Source: Euphorbia lathyris (Eukaryota; Streptophyta; Magnoliopsida; Malpighiales; Euphorbiaceae). From it: 64,000 bases of DNA. The stretch covers positions 135,783,929-135,847,928 of the forward strand of contig NC_088911.1 in NCBI RefSeq assembly GCF_963576675.1. Reading direction: 5' to 3'. Every line of letters begins with the position of its first letter. The stretch's first letter is position 1. The notes under the pieces are model-generated. The model saw only the letters and a program-made list of their open reading frames with translations. It was not told the DNA's origin and did no database searches. Position numbers and translations under genes: made by a program. Shown piece by piece: positions 24,069 through 35,450 of the stretch.

Positions 24069-24691
24069 GTATTTGTCACATCCGTGTCCTTGATTTTAAT
24101 TATTATACCCTAATATTATGTTACACTATATTTATTTATTGATTGGGGAGTTAATTGGGTATTATGGATATAGTTTGGAGGCCAATTTCTTGTTTTAAGT
24201 GTAAAATTAAAAGTTTAGGGTAAGTTTTAAAAGGAGTTAAAGTTTAGAGAGACCAAAATAGATATTTTACATCATTGGGAACATAAATTCATATTTTCAA
24301 TACACCTATTTCGGATATCAAAGAAGATGAGAAAAGAAAAAAAAATCAGAATTTCAAATTTCATTCTTCATCTCCATCTTTCTCTTCTTCTCAAACACAT
24401 AAACATACCTTCAATGATCTTATGATATCCGGAGTTTGCATGGTCCGATTGAGTTGAGTTTTTTATGGTAGGTTCTAGACATCCTAATACACATTATGGT
24501 TGGTGTGATTTTGATTTGGAGATGTTTAACATGGATTTGTCCTAAACAGATTAGAGGGAAGATTTTGAGGCTTAATGTGTTTGTTTTCTCAATTATTGCT
24601 AATGTAAGTAATTTATCAACTACCTTTTTATGATTTTGAGTATCTATATATATATGTTAAGTGATCTTTATAAATTTTATCTTTTAAGGTA

Positions 24692-25227
24692 ATATTTTTT
24701 TTTTTGGAGCAAAATATCATTAATGAGCCAAAAGTCGGCAAAAGTTTAACACAGAAAGAGAAAACCCACTAGGGATAATATCAAAGTAACACTGACTAGC
24801 AAATTGAGAGGCTGGTCTAGCAAAAGCATGAGCTAACCCGTTTGCTTGTCTTCTAATAAAACGGATAGTGTAACCGTTTTGAGATGATAAAAGTGTGCGA
24901 CATCGCCCAATAATATCACCAAACTCAGACTGATCCAAACTTCCAGAACTAATAGCTTTAACTGTGGACAAGGAATCAGATTCAAATAGCATTTTATTAT
25001 AACCTGCCTCCATGGTCCATTCAAGTGCATGTAAGACCGCCCAAGCTTCCGTCTCCCTAACTTTCATAATACCTTCCACCAGATTTGTCTGGGCCGAGAT
25101 AAAGGCACCCTGTGAATCTCTAAGTACTGCACTACCTCCTGTTTTTCCAAGAATTGTAAATATGCTTGCATCTGTGCAACAGGAAACAAGATCAGTCGGT
25201 GGTCGGTGCCATAAAAGTATATTTTAA
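24692..25227 (-). pseudogene. 5'-truncated LINE with open RNase H domain
   Basis: A T-run at about 24692-24702 marks the poly(A) tail. The minus frame from about 25226 to 24720 has no stop and reads WHRPPTDLVSCCTDAS, RETEAWAVLHALEW, FESDSLSTVKAI and FIRRQANGLAHAFA, with RNase H residues D, E and D. RT is missing. It is a typical incomplete reverse-transcription insert. Confidence 0.85.
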
Positions 25228-25330
25228 ATTATTTATTGGTGATTTTAGTTAATAATGATTTATGATTTAATATTTTGGAGGATGAAATTGAAGGAAAGTA
25301 CTTGGAAATTTTATGATGTTGATTTATGAA

Positions 25331-25331
<1 letters not shown>

Positions 25332-25390
<59 letters not shown>
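25332..25390. repeat. (AT)n microsatellite
   Basis: About 58 bases of uninterrupted TA dinucleotides. Confidence 0.98.
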
Positions 25391-25393
<3 letters not shown>

Positions 25394-25639
25394 TTTAAAT
25401 TAGATTATCAAATTATAAGATTTTTAGTATCCATCAAGAGTAATTCGGATAGGTGGCTTTAATTAAAGTCCGTATTTAGTGAGAAATACGACCTTTGTAC
25501 ACAGTTAAAAGACCTATTGGGTATGACAAAGAAGTGTTGAGTAAGACCATGTGGGTTAGTCAAAATTATGAGATATCTCGATTCTATTATATTGTGGGGA
25601 TTGATACATACGGGGATTATCTCTCGGATGGATACGACC

Positions 25640-25795
25640 TATGAAATATTTATTGAGATACAGTTTATGAAGTATTTTATTAAGATACGGTTTATGAAGT
25701 ATTTATCGAAATACAATTTATAAAGTATTTATCGAAATACGATTTATGAAGTATTTATCGAAATACGGGTTATGAAGTATTTATTGATTTACGGT
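25640..25795 (+). repeat. Tandem repeat, 26-27 bp unit
   Basis: About six copies of TTATGAAGTATTTATCGAAATACGG-like units, with point changes between copies. Confidence 0.9.
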
Positions 25796-26496
25796 TGATT
25801 AGAGTAAACGATTAATTGCAAACCTATTTATTTTGTGTAGTTGAGATAAACAAATAAGTATATATAACTATTTTGAACACAAGTTTTGGTATTAAGTATT
25901 TTAATGCAGTAATTTACCTTTTGCCAATGTGGGATAATTTGAGAAATAATGTTTATAACAAGCTTATGATATTTTAAATTGCATATTTGGTTAAAAGTAT
26001 TATTTTGATATTTTATTATGGTTTAGTCCATAAAATGTTCATTTTTAAGAACATGAATTTTATATAATGCCTTTTGGAAATTAAAATATATATAGTTATT
26101 TTGAGTATAAGTATTTTATGTAGTTGATAATTGCTTACTCAGATTTCTGTCTCACGTTTTTAAATGTTTTAATGTTTTAGGTGAGGAAGTACAGGATATA
26201 GAGAAGGTTACCGACCGATTAGGCGAGGTTTGAAAGTTGGTTGCTTTGTTAGAATTGTCGTTAGAACTTTGGTATTTAAATTGTAATATAATGGAGTTGG
26301 TAAATATATGTTGAGGTTCTTGAATGACTAATATATGAATTCATTTTAAAATATATATTAAAGAGGAAGGTTTAAAAAAAACATATATGATATTATGATA
26401 TTTGGATAATTTGGAGACTACTAAGTGTTAATTGTGAGCTTTCTATTTCACGCCTGATGCCGATTGAGGTCGTTTAGGGTCGGGTGTGACAGTATT

Positions 26497-27423
26497 CGTT
26501 GTAATTCCTTAGTCGTTGATATAGGGAGCAAGAATACACTCATGAAATAGATTGGGATAGCTTGCCCTGCTGCTCGAATAAGTGTAGCTTTACCAGCTTT
26601 TGATATTTCTTTCCCTCTCCATTGTTGTAGTCGCTGGCATAACCTGTCTCTAAAGTGTGCAAAGATTGCTCGTTTCGTTCTACCCACCAACGATGGAAGA
26701 CCCAGATATCTTCCCGTATTTAACGGACTAGTAATACCCAAAATGCTAGAAATTCCCATAGCCATGTCATTTGCCACATTCCTACTAAACATGATTCCTG
26801 ATTTTTGAAAATTTATAGCTTGCCCTGAAGCTAACTCATATGTTCTGAGTAAATTTTTTAACACTCTAATTTATGGTAACCTGGCAAAATAAAAAAGCAG
26901 CATCAGCAAAGAGCAAATGTGAAATCGCAGGCGCCCCTCTCTTAACTCGACATCCATGCAGTAACCCCCTATTCTCAGCTGCCACCAATAATGACGTCAA
27001 TCCTTCCACACAAAGCAGAAATAAGTACGGTGATAGTGGATCACCTTGGTGGAGCCCTCTTTTTGGGTAAACAGGACCAACCAACTGATCATTTATTCTA
27101 ATCATATATTGCACAGAAGATACACAATGCATGATCAAATTAACCCATTTATCTGCAAAACCTAACTTCAGCATTACCTCTCTTAGATAATTCCAATCCA
27201 CCATATCATATGCTTTACTCATATCAATTTTTAGTGCCACATTTCCTACTTTTTTAGCAGCATTACTGTTAATGCTATGAATAAGTTCAAATGCGATCAA
27301 AACGTTGTCATGAATAGATCTCCCTTTAATAAAAGCAGATTGATTTTTATTATATCTCTTTTTGTAAGAATTTATTATCTCTTTTCTATTAAAAGAAATC
27401 AATTTCTTACATTTCAGACTCAA
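26497..27423 (-). pseudogene. RT half of the LINE inside the hAT-bounded element
   Basis: The minus-strand frame holds NQSAFIKGRSIHDNVLIAFE, LKIDMSKAYDMVDW, GLHQGDPLSPYLF and HLLFADAAFLFCQ. The catalytic pair of the F/YADD box reads FADA, so the second Asp is lost. There is a frame break near 26865 before VLKNLLRTYELASGQAINF. The 5' part, endonuclease included, is absent. It continues at 24068 after the solo LTR. Confidence 0.88.
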
Positions 27424-27689
27424 TTAACTTAATTTCTAAATTATATTTTATGAAAATTATAAAAAATTTATAGCTAATTTTTTTTATAAAAAAAAAGTGT
27501 GAAAATGTTATACTTATTAGCCAACATACCAAAACAATAAAGTTTTAGTGTACTAGAAGCTTAAAAAAATTTGTCCAGGCCTAACGGGCTGGACATCGAA
27601 AAATTATTTCCAATAGTCAGACTAAAATTAGCCCCCATGTGTCGATTCTTGGCTCCGCCACTGGATACAGTTCACATATGTTAAATTTG

Positions 27690-29160
27690 AGGTGCCTTCT
27701 ACCTAAATTTTGATCAATCATGTATCATTAAAATTCAATAGATACACAAAATAGACTCTTTACTACACATAATATCCTAAAGTTATTATATTTATTTTAA
27801 GGGCTCTAGCTAAACCTAAGTGAAATATGTCCAATTGTCTCATAGTTAACAATTTTCAATCGTAGGTTTACGATATCGTCCTCAGTTTCAGGACACGTAT
27901 CCTTTTAACCTCATAATAATTATCTTAATAATACGGTACTGCTATCGCACCCAGTTTCAGGACACAATACAAGTTCAATTACAGCAAAATAACACCATAG
28001 CGCCTCCCTACCGAGACAGGTGCCTATGATCACAGTATCAACAATACTCCAGACCATTGTACCTATCCATTTAAGCTAGCTAATTACGTAAAATTCTAAA
28101 ATAAGACGTATATTCATTCTACCATAGACAATTACCTTACAAAATAATTACTTTAACATGTAATCAAAATAATATGCATTATGTACGAATTTAATTAAGC
28201 AAAACCATATCCAAATTTCACATATACTATATCTCCTTGTTCAGACCTAATAATATTATGAGTTGAAAATAGATTTCATGCAATTAAATAATAACCATTC
28301 AAAGCATTTGGACCAACCAAGACAAAGGATTAACTCGTATATTACCATTATTATGAATAGTATGGTTTTACCTTAACAACACACATGTAGACACAATTTC
28401 AAAATTTTCTGAGACTATATATATATATATATACCTTTCGTCCCAAAAGCTAATCAAACTATTCAGGTTCTTGTTCATCCGTTTCTTCCTCTCCTATAAA
28501 TATAAAATGTATTCCTATAATTAATTCGTGTTTAAGAAAAATGATTGATATGTAATGTATGTTCAAAATATTACTAACCCCCATGATATTAATTAAGGTT
28601 CCATATCAGGCTAGTTAATCAATAACCTTGTACTTAAATCTAAGATTCTAATCCTTTAAAAATTCAATTATCATAATAGACTAATAATTTAGAAAAACTA
28701 TCATAATTATAAATTTTATTTTATAAAATACCCTCTACAAAATTACGGATGTTACACTAACTCACTTTTAATCTTCATCTCCAAACATCATGTAAATTCT
28801 TTTTAAACACATAATAATCAATTTCAATGTTAGAAAAGTTATACACAATCATATATGCTTCTCCAGGGTTCGAGGTTCGTAAATTGTTAAATGTGAACTT
28901 CCTTAGGAAATTGGGAACATTCTTTTCTCATTTGTTTTAGTGTAAAATGATATCAGATTGTGAATGAACTATTTGTATATGTGTTCGCAAACAGCAAAAT
29001 GCGAACACCATTTGTTAAAATGCGAAATAAGTATCGCATTGCTAAAAATACGATACAGATCATAACATGTGAACCACATCTCCTTAAATGTGAATGCACA
29101 TACTAACAGCGAAACTTAATTTCACTCAATTTTGAATTATCTTTTCTATATTTATGATAT
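27690..29160. other. AT-rich intergenic stretch
   Basis: No gene was found. A moderately structured zone at 27840-28060 repeats the word CAGTTTCAGGACAC twice; it may be decayed LTR but was not recognised. Confidence 0.4.
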
Positions 29161-29162
29161 GC

Positions 29163-29215
29163 CACTATAAGAAAATCAGTACTTAATGACCGAATTTAAG
29201 GACTAAATAAATTTT
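29163..29215 (+). mobile_element. CACTA-type transposon end
   Basis: CACTATAAGAAAATCAGTA resembles the CACTA terminal inverted repeat, followed by short subterminal words with GACTAAA. The matching other end was not found. The TNP1-like relic at 31884-32596 may be its cargo. Confidence 0.5.
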
Positions 29216-31883
29216 AGTCATAAAGTACGAGAATTTGAGGAACCTCGATTGGCTGATTGAGCTCACCAGGCTTAATGTCCTCTGCAGCCGCTTGCTCTTT
29301 CGTTAGCTTAACATATCTCATATGAACGCCTCCTTCTGCTGTTTGATCTCACCAAAGCTAAGATCAAACACAAGACAAAAATAAGAAGCCTCTCTTTGTT
29401 GAGTGATCGAATGCGTGAAAAGTCTGAAGTCTAAAGTTTGACTTCAATGTGCGGGTATAACTGTAAACATAGGGCAAACCTTGAAAAATATAAACTAAGA
29501 ATTTTGGCGAGGAATAAGATCTGATTGTTTGTTGGATAATGAGGTGGAACAATGAGATGTTTTGGGTGGTTCAATTATTTTTAGAGAGAGAAAAAATTAA
29601 GAGAGAAGAGAGAGAACGAAAAAAAATAAGAAATTAAAAAAATGGAGAAGATGGTATAATTGATTTTTATTTTTTATTTTGGAGTTTTTTTGTGATAATT
29701 AAATAATAAAGGGGGTTAATTTATAAAATAAATAAATATAAGGACCAAACTAACTCTTGTTCTTTTGACTTTTAACAATGTTAGTCAAATTGGTATGTGT
29801 TTACTAACGGAATGAACCTCAAGGTACCATTTTGCAAACTTTTAAACCACATGGGTGTTGTTCGAAAACATGTGTAACCACAAGGTTTATTTTTGTACTT
29901 TTCCCTAAAAACTAAGACAAATAAAAACCCATGTATTCAGACACTCTCACTTCTCGCTCTTCAGACAACTAAAATGGTGATAGAAAACTGGAGCTCTCGT
30001 CTCTTTTCATTTTTCATCTCCAACTAAACACCGACATCCTTTTCCTCCCCATTCATCATCCCTCTCATCTCCGTTCATCATCCCTCTCATTTGCTCTCTG
30101 TTTTTTACTTGCTATTTGCTCAAACTGAAAAGCTACTGAGAACTACTAGGTATTCTTCTGTGTTTGTGTGTATCTAGCTATTTGTTTGACTAATTGACAC
30201 TGGGGCTATCTAGCAAAAGAATAAGGAAGTTTCTAGGTATATTTGTTTGATTAATAGGATAAAGAAGCACTACTGCTAAAGTTGCAATCAGTGGTAATGT
30301 TGATGAAATTTGAATGAATACGATGTCTATTTGGTGTTTGTTGTTCATACAAAATTGTATGTCTTGCTTGTAGGTGTTTTGTTCTATTTCTTTAGTTGTT
30401 TAACATTAGTTTTTCCCACTAACGTGTGTACATCTTTAAAGATTTCAGGTTGCTTTTGGTTTTTACTGCTGTAAACCTTTTTGTTCTGCATCAGACACAC
30501 CACCACTCTTGAGTAGCTTGTGCACCCTCAGTTTAGGCAAATAGTATCAGTAAAGTTGGTGAAACTAGGTATTGTTTGTAGATTTGCAGGTTTACTTTTT
30601 AAATCACATAGTCCATAATAATATATTCACATACAATTGAAAATTTCTCTTCATTATTATTAATACATCTATTTCTCTTCAAAATTTCTCTTTTCATGGG
30701 AGGTTCAAGCTTAGAGTATTGTTATGAAGCATATACTTAATAAAGTACGAGAATTGTAAAAAAATGGTTTAAGTTAATAAACACTACTAACGTTAATATT
30801 TATTAAAGGGATAAAGTGCAAAAATACCCTTAAAGTTGTCAATCAAGAACAATATTATCCCTAATATTAGAAATGTTACAATTAAGAGCCTAATGTTAGT
30901 AACTTGGTCCAATTTTGGAAGAGTTTGTTGTTCATTCAGTTCAAAGTGCCTGCCTATTCTGATAAATAGTAAGAGTTTGCTGTTCTAGGTAGTGAAAAAT
31001 GACTTACAAGGTTCAAGTGCCTGCCTATTCTGATAAATAACAAGAGTTTGATGTTCCTTCTGTTCAAATTGTTTGACTTTCATTTCAAGTTTTCTTGAGC
31101 GTTCTTCACAATTTATTTTCATTGAATCAAAGTGCTTTTCATTGATAAAAAATTTGTGTATGTCTTGTTGGTTTTGAATCTGATTTTTTCTTTTGTGAAT
31201 TGCAATTAAGAATGAGTTTAATTTTAGGACCAGGTGCTTTTGCTTTAGTGTTATTAGTGAGGAAGGTTGTTGCCTATGTGGTTTGCATGATAAAACTATA
31301 TCCCATTTTCTTTTTGTAAGCTTTTCTTTATGGTTTGAATTAAGTGGTGGTCTTAGAATTTGAAAGTTGGTTGGTGGAAATGTGTGCATGGGAGAAGCAA
31401 ATGAGAAAGTTTGTGGAAATTAATCATAGACGATCGATTCGAACGAAGATGACAGAAGGGATCCGCAAGGATCATTATGAGCGATTAGGACCCATACCAA
31501 TAGATTAAATCTTCCCCTATTCCTGAACCCCAGAATTAGACTCAAAGCTGGGGAAGGAAAGCAAGTAAGCCTACGATTGGACTTACTTAGTTTTCTTAAT
31601 AGAGTTATGACTTACTTAGTTTAATCCTACTAGAAAGGCAGTGAGTGACCTACATATAGTAGGAATAGGAGGGCCCCTCTAAGCCTAGAAGCTCTGAAAG
31701 GCATTACCTCTGCTACAATTAGTTCCCACTGATCCTGATAGATCCTGATCCTATTCCATATGTGTAGGTTCTTCCGTTAATATTAAAGGTTTATCAATCG
31801 TTTATCAGAATATTATTCTAATTTGATGCTTTCGTAATGTATCAAAATTGTCTATAACACTAATATTGTTATAGGAAAAAGAG
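29216..31883. other. Noncoding stretch between CACTA end and TNP1-like relic
   Basis: AT-rich. 29640-29890 resembles half of a palindromic MITE (GTAACCACAAGGTTTATTTTTGT). 30806-30900 resembles part of the MITE family at 41654-42026. 31500-31790 is less AT-rich than its surroundings, of unknown origin. No convincing coding frame. Confidence 0.4.
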
Positions 31884-32596
31884 ATGGACCAGCCTATTAC
31901 TCCTCATCAATTGTTTTTGTGGTTACATATACATGAGAATGATGGAGTTTCTTTTGTTCATGACCGCTCCAGCGATACTCGGGTGAAATTAATTATAATT
32001 AATATTTTTGTTGTTATATACACATGCTTTTTAATGTGCTACATTAACTAATTTAATTTGTTCTTATAATAATAAATGTAGGCAGAATTTGAGGACCTTA
32101 CACAAAGTAACCCATCATCTGGGATAGTTGCACAAGCTTTTGATGAGGTTCAAGCATTTTATAGGGTGGCTGGAGGGCCTACTAGGGGAGGAGGATTTTT
32201 GGGCTTTGTACAGCGATTGCACAGTTTTATGGTGATCACCCACCTACATGTTCAATATGGGCCTCATCCTCGGGTATTGGCGAGGCATCTGCCTCAAATT
32301 CTGGTGCTAAAAATCCCATTGTTCAGCACATACAGGAGCAGCCTACTCGCTTTAATACTGATAGGGCCCATTTTATGGAGTATTTAGATCTGGTGGAGGG
32401 AGAGCAGCCACGTTCTGACGATGGCATCCACTTGAGCCCTGATGTCAATGGGTTAAGAGATTGTAGGGAGCGATTGATAGACGTTGAGACCCAAATGGAT
32501 CCAGTTTTGAGGCAAATTCAACATGCTATCACTCAACTCCAAGATGATGTGCAAAGGATAGACCGTGCTATGGATTCACGTTCATCTCCATCTTAG
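31884..32596 (+). pseudogene. TNP1-like (En/Spm CACTA) accessory protein relic
   Basis: Exon 31884-31982 (MDQPITPHQLFLWLHIHEND, SFVHDRSSDTR) joins by GT-AG (intron 31983-32081) to 32082-32596 (AEFEDLTQSNPSSGIVAQAF, VAGGPTRGGGFLGF). The order 'DG.FV..RS', then 'GGP..G...G', fits the plant transposase family of En/Spm elements, a DNA-binding partner of the transposase. A one-base frame change near 32200 separates this from the tail (YGDHPPTCSIW to MDSRSSPS), which ends in a predicted helical region. The N-terminus may be incomplete. Confidence 0.6.
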
Positions 32597-32869
32597 ATAT
32601 TCATATATTTGACTTAGAAACATTTTTTTGAAGCTGATACAACTTGTTAAGGTTCATCAGGCCTTATATTATCATGTTGTCCACATATTTTAGCTTAGTT
32701 TTTTTAAGCTTATAGCTTTTTAAGGTTTATTTATAGGCCTTACATTATATTTTGTTAGTCATATCATTTTTGTCGTAATGGAATCACCATTACATCATTC
32801 AATTTTTCTTCACTAATTTATGTAATGGGCTTTACGAACAAAATAGACATGAATCCCCATTACGATTGG
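32597..32869. other. AT-rich spacer
   Basis: Nothing recognised. Confidence 0.4.
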
Positions 32870-33061
32870 CGAAATACGAAAAAAAATATGAAAACATAAA
32901 AACCAAAAAAATGCAAAAAAGTGAAAAACGAGAAAACGAGAAAAAAACGGAAAAAAGCGAAAAACATGAAAACGAGAAAAATATGAAAAACACGAAAATG
33001 GTAAAACGAGAAAAAATGCGAGAATGAAAAAAACAAAAAAAAAACGAAAAAATGGAAAAAC
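32870..33061 (+). repeat. A-rich low-complexity tract with GAAAAACGAG words
   Basis: About 190 bases almost free of T, with irregular repeats of GAAAA(A)CGAG and GAAAAACATGA. The opposite strand gives a spurious Phe/Ser-rich frame. It directly abuts the gypsy inverted repeat. Confidence 0.85.
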
Positions 33062-34008
33062 AAATTGGTGATCTTGAATTTTCTATTATGGACGGACAGT
33101 TGGCGTACAACATCATCCTAGGACGCTCTTTTATTTCAGAAGTCGCGGCTTTGATTTTGATACGCCACTTGGTGATGTATATTCCCACAAGCAAAGGGGG
33201 AGTGATGATTAGCAGAAATAAAAAGGTAGCTCAAGAAACCTATTCCGCGTCCTTGTCAATCCGCCCTCAATCCAAAGATGAAGGAGAAGAGGATGAGCTC
33301 GTCACCACCGCTTTAGGAGACACTGAGATGTTCCTTATCGCTGGTGGGAAACAGGTACAGATTGCTAAAGGATTAAAGGCAGAAATTAAAGATGATGTCA
33401 CAAAGGTCCTCATAGAATCGAGAGATGTGTTTGCATGGGAAGATGAGATCCTCACAAGAGTCAGCCCAGAAATAATCACTCATAAGCTGAACATTGCTGA
33501 GAACTCAGTCCCAGTAGCCCAGAAAAGAAGAAACCACGGTCTAGAAAGACAAAAGGCAATTGAGGAGGAGATATCCAAATTAAAGAAGGCAGATGCTATT
33601 GAAGAAGTTATCTACACTCAATGGTTAGCAAATGTTGTGCTGGTTAAAAAGGCCGGTGGGTCATACCGGATGTGTATAGACTTTACGGATCCCAACAAAG
33701 CGTGTCCAAAGGACAACTATCCCTTGCCTTATATCGACATTCTGGTTGATGGGACGGTTGGGCATGCTGTATATTCATTCACAGATGTCAAATCAAGCTA
33801 CCACCAGATCTCTATGGAACCTTTAGACCGAATCAAAACCTCCTTCGTGACACATCAAGCAACCTACTGTTTCAAAGTCATGCCTTTTAGACTTAAGAAT
33901 ACAGGAGCAACTTACCAGCGTATGATGAATAAAATATTTGAAGGTAAAGACGGCGGTAACTTCTCAGTATATGTTGATGACATGATCATCAAAAGCACCA
34001 CGATGGAA
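33062..34008 (+). pseudogene. Gypsy protease-RT fragment, left arm of inverted repeat
   Basis: The open frame begins with aspartic-protease-end motifs (LAYNIILGRSFISEV), a linker, then Ty3/gypsy RT (VFAWEDEILTRVSPEIITHKL, IEEVIYTQWLANVVLVKK, GSYRMCIDFTDPNKACPKD, the catalytic YVDD in SVYVDDMIIKS). No stop interrupts it, but it lacks the rest of RT, RNase H and integrase. It is an inverted copy of 34058-35003. Confidence 0.92.
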
Positions 34009-34057
34009 AAAGGTAAAGTCGGCGGTAACTTCTCAAAAATATTACTGACTTCAGCGT
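34009..34057. other. Loop between the inverted gypsy arms
   Basis: About 49 bases. The minus-strand reading EKHAEVSNIFEKL continues the RT of the right arm for about ten residues, then the strand flips. The word GGTAAAG(A/T)CGGCGGTAACT from the RT (about 33944) recurs here (about 34012) as a direct repeat. Confidence 0.8.
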
Positions 34058-35003
34058 GTTTTTCCATCGTGGTGCTTTTGATGATCATGTCATCAACATA
34101 TACTGAGAAGTTACCGCCATCTTTACCTTCAAATATTTTATTCATCATGCACTGGTAAGTTGCTCCTGCATTCTTAAGTCCAAAAGGCATGACTTTGAAA
34201 TAGTAGGTTGCTTGATGTGTCACGAAGGAGGTTTTGATTCGGTCTGAAGGTTCCATAGAGATCTGGTGGTAGCTTGATTTTACATTCGTGAATGAATATA
34301 CAGCATGCCCAGCCGTCCCATCAACCAGAATATCGATACAAGGCAAGGGATAGTTGTCCTTTGACACGCCTTATTGAGATCCGTAAAGTCTATACACATC
34401 CGGTATGACCCACCGGCCTTTTTAACCAGCACAACATTTTCTAACCATTGAGTGTAGATAACTTCTTCAATAGCATCTACCTTCTTTAATTTGGATATCT
34501 CCTCCTCAATTGCCTTTTATCTTTTTGGACTGTGGTTTCTTCTTTTCTGGGCTACTGGGACCGCGTTCTCAGCAATGTTCAGCTTATGAGTGATTATGTC
34601 TGGGCTGACTCCTGTGAGGATCTCATCTTCCCATGCAAACACATCTCTCGATTCTATGAGGACCTTTGTGACATCATCTTTAATTTCTTCCTTTAATCCT
34701 TTAGCAATCCGTACCTGTTTCCCTTCAGCGATAAGGAACATCTCAGCGTCTCCTAGAGCGGCGGTGATGAGCTCATCCTCTTCTCCTTTATCTTTGGATT
34801 GAGGGCGGATTGACAAGGACGCGGAATAGGTTTCTTGAGCTACCTTTTGATTTCCGCTAATCATCACTCCCCTTTTGCTTGTGGGAATATACATCACCAA
34901 GTGGCGTATCGAAATCAAAGCCGCGACTTCTGAAATAAAAGGGCATCCTAGGATGATGTTGTACGCCAACTATCCGTCCATAATAGAAAATTCAAGATCG
35001 CCA
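34058..35003 (-). pseudogene. Gypsy protease-RT fragment, right arm of inverted repeat
   Basis: Minus-strand copy of the left arm with scattered substitutions. A one-base deletion near 34370 (CGTGTCAAAGG where the left arm has CGTGTCCAAAGG) and a stop near 34517 break it. It continues beyond both ends of the left arm's homology, so it is probably the older resident copy belonging to the gypsy element whose LTR is at 37438-38136. Confidence 0.9.
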
Positions 35004-35450
35004 TTCTCCTTCATATTTTGACTTCTTTTTTCATGGGTGGCTGATACCCTGGTCCATCTGCTATGACATTAATGACACTTTTGGATTTCTTTCTAGGCTC
35101 TATCTTTTGTTTGTCATTGTCTTGTTATTTGTTATTCTAGACAAATCTATCTTCTACTTTTCCAGCTCCCATCAAGCTTCTGTGTCATGGCTATTTCTTC
35201 TATGGAACTTGCAATTCTCCTTGGTGTACATGCTCCCCTCCTTTGGGTTTGGGATATGTAATGTCCCGTTTATACTAACTCTTTTTCTTTATATTGTGGC
35301 AAGTTGGGAGCTTTAAACCTTTCGTCCGCCTTGTACCTCAGAATCCGTGCTGTGGATGGTGAATTCCTGTTAACAAGGTATGAACCTTCCCAGCACGATG
35401 ATCCGCCTGTTCAACCTTTGGATCTTTCCTTTTTGGCTAATGACATAACC
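35004..35450 (-). pseudogene. Degenerate gypsy sequence upstream of protease
   Basis: Broken minus-strand frames with short fragments plausible for gag-pol linker. No zinc knuckle could be read. Assignment rests on position between the gypsy RT and the LTR. Confidence 0.4.

Larger units (their letters stand above)
24074..26491 (-). repeat. Solo LTR of a gypsy-type retrotransposon inserted in the LINE
   Basis: Ends are TGTCACATCCG and CGGGTGTGACA (TG...CA), flanked by a perfect 5-bp duplication GTATT (24069-24073 and 26492-26496). The minus-strand start TGTCACACCCGACCC resembles LTR starts of plant chromovirus-type gypsy elements. The LINE protein reads through in register across the insertion (RIL then NSFWWG). 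It holds a nested LINE tail, an (AT)n run and a 26-bp satellite. Confidence 0.85.
22121..27663. mobile_element. hAT-bounded element carrying nested LINE and LTR insertions
   Basis: A perfect 8-bp duplication GATACAGT (22113-22120 and 27664-27671) flanks ends GAGGGGCGGAGCC and GGCTCCGCCACTG. The same ends occur on the hAT element at 52375-53038. No hAT transposase is visible. Inside are a LINE (22385-27423), which is split by a solo LTR (24074-26491), which contains another LINE tail (24692-25227). Confidence 0.8.

Noticed and set aside
31500..31790. Less AT-rich block, possibly organellar DNA
   Set aside because: The look is suggestive only; no organellar gene could be read. A search against mitochondrial genomes would decide.
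32832..33194. Phe/Ser-rich frame on the minus strand
   Set aside because: It is the complement of the A-rich tract and has no protein-like composition.
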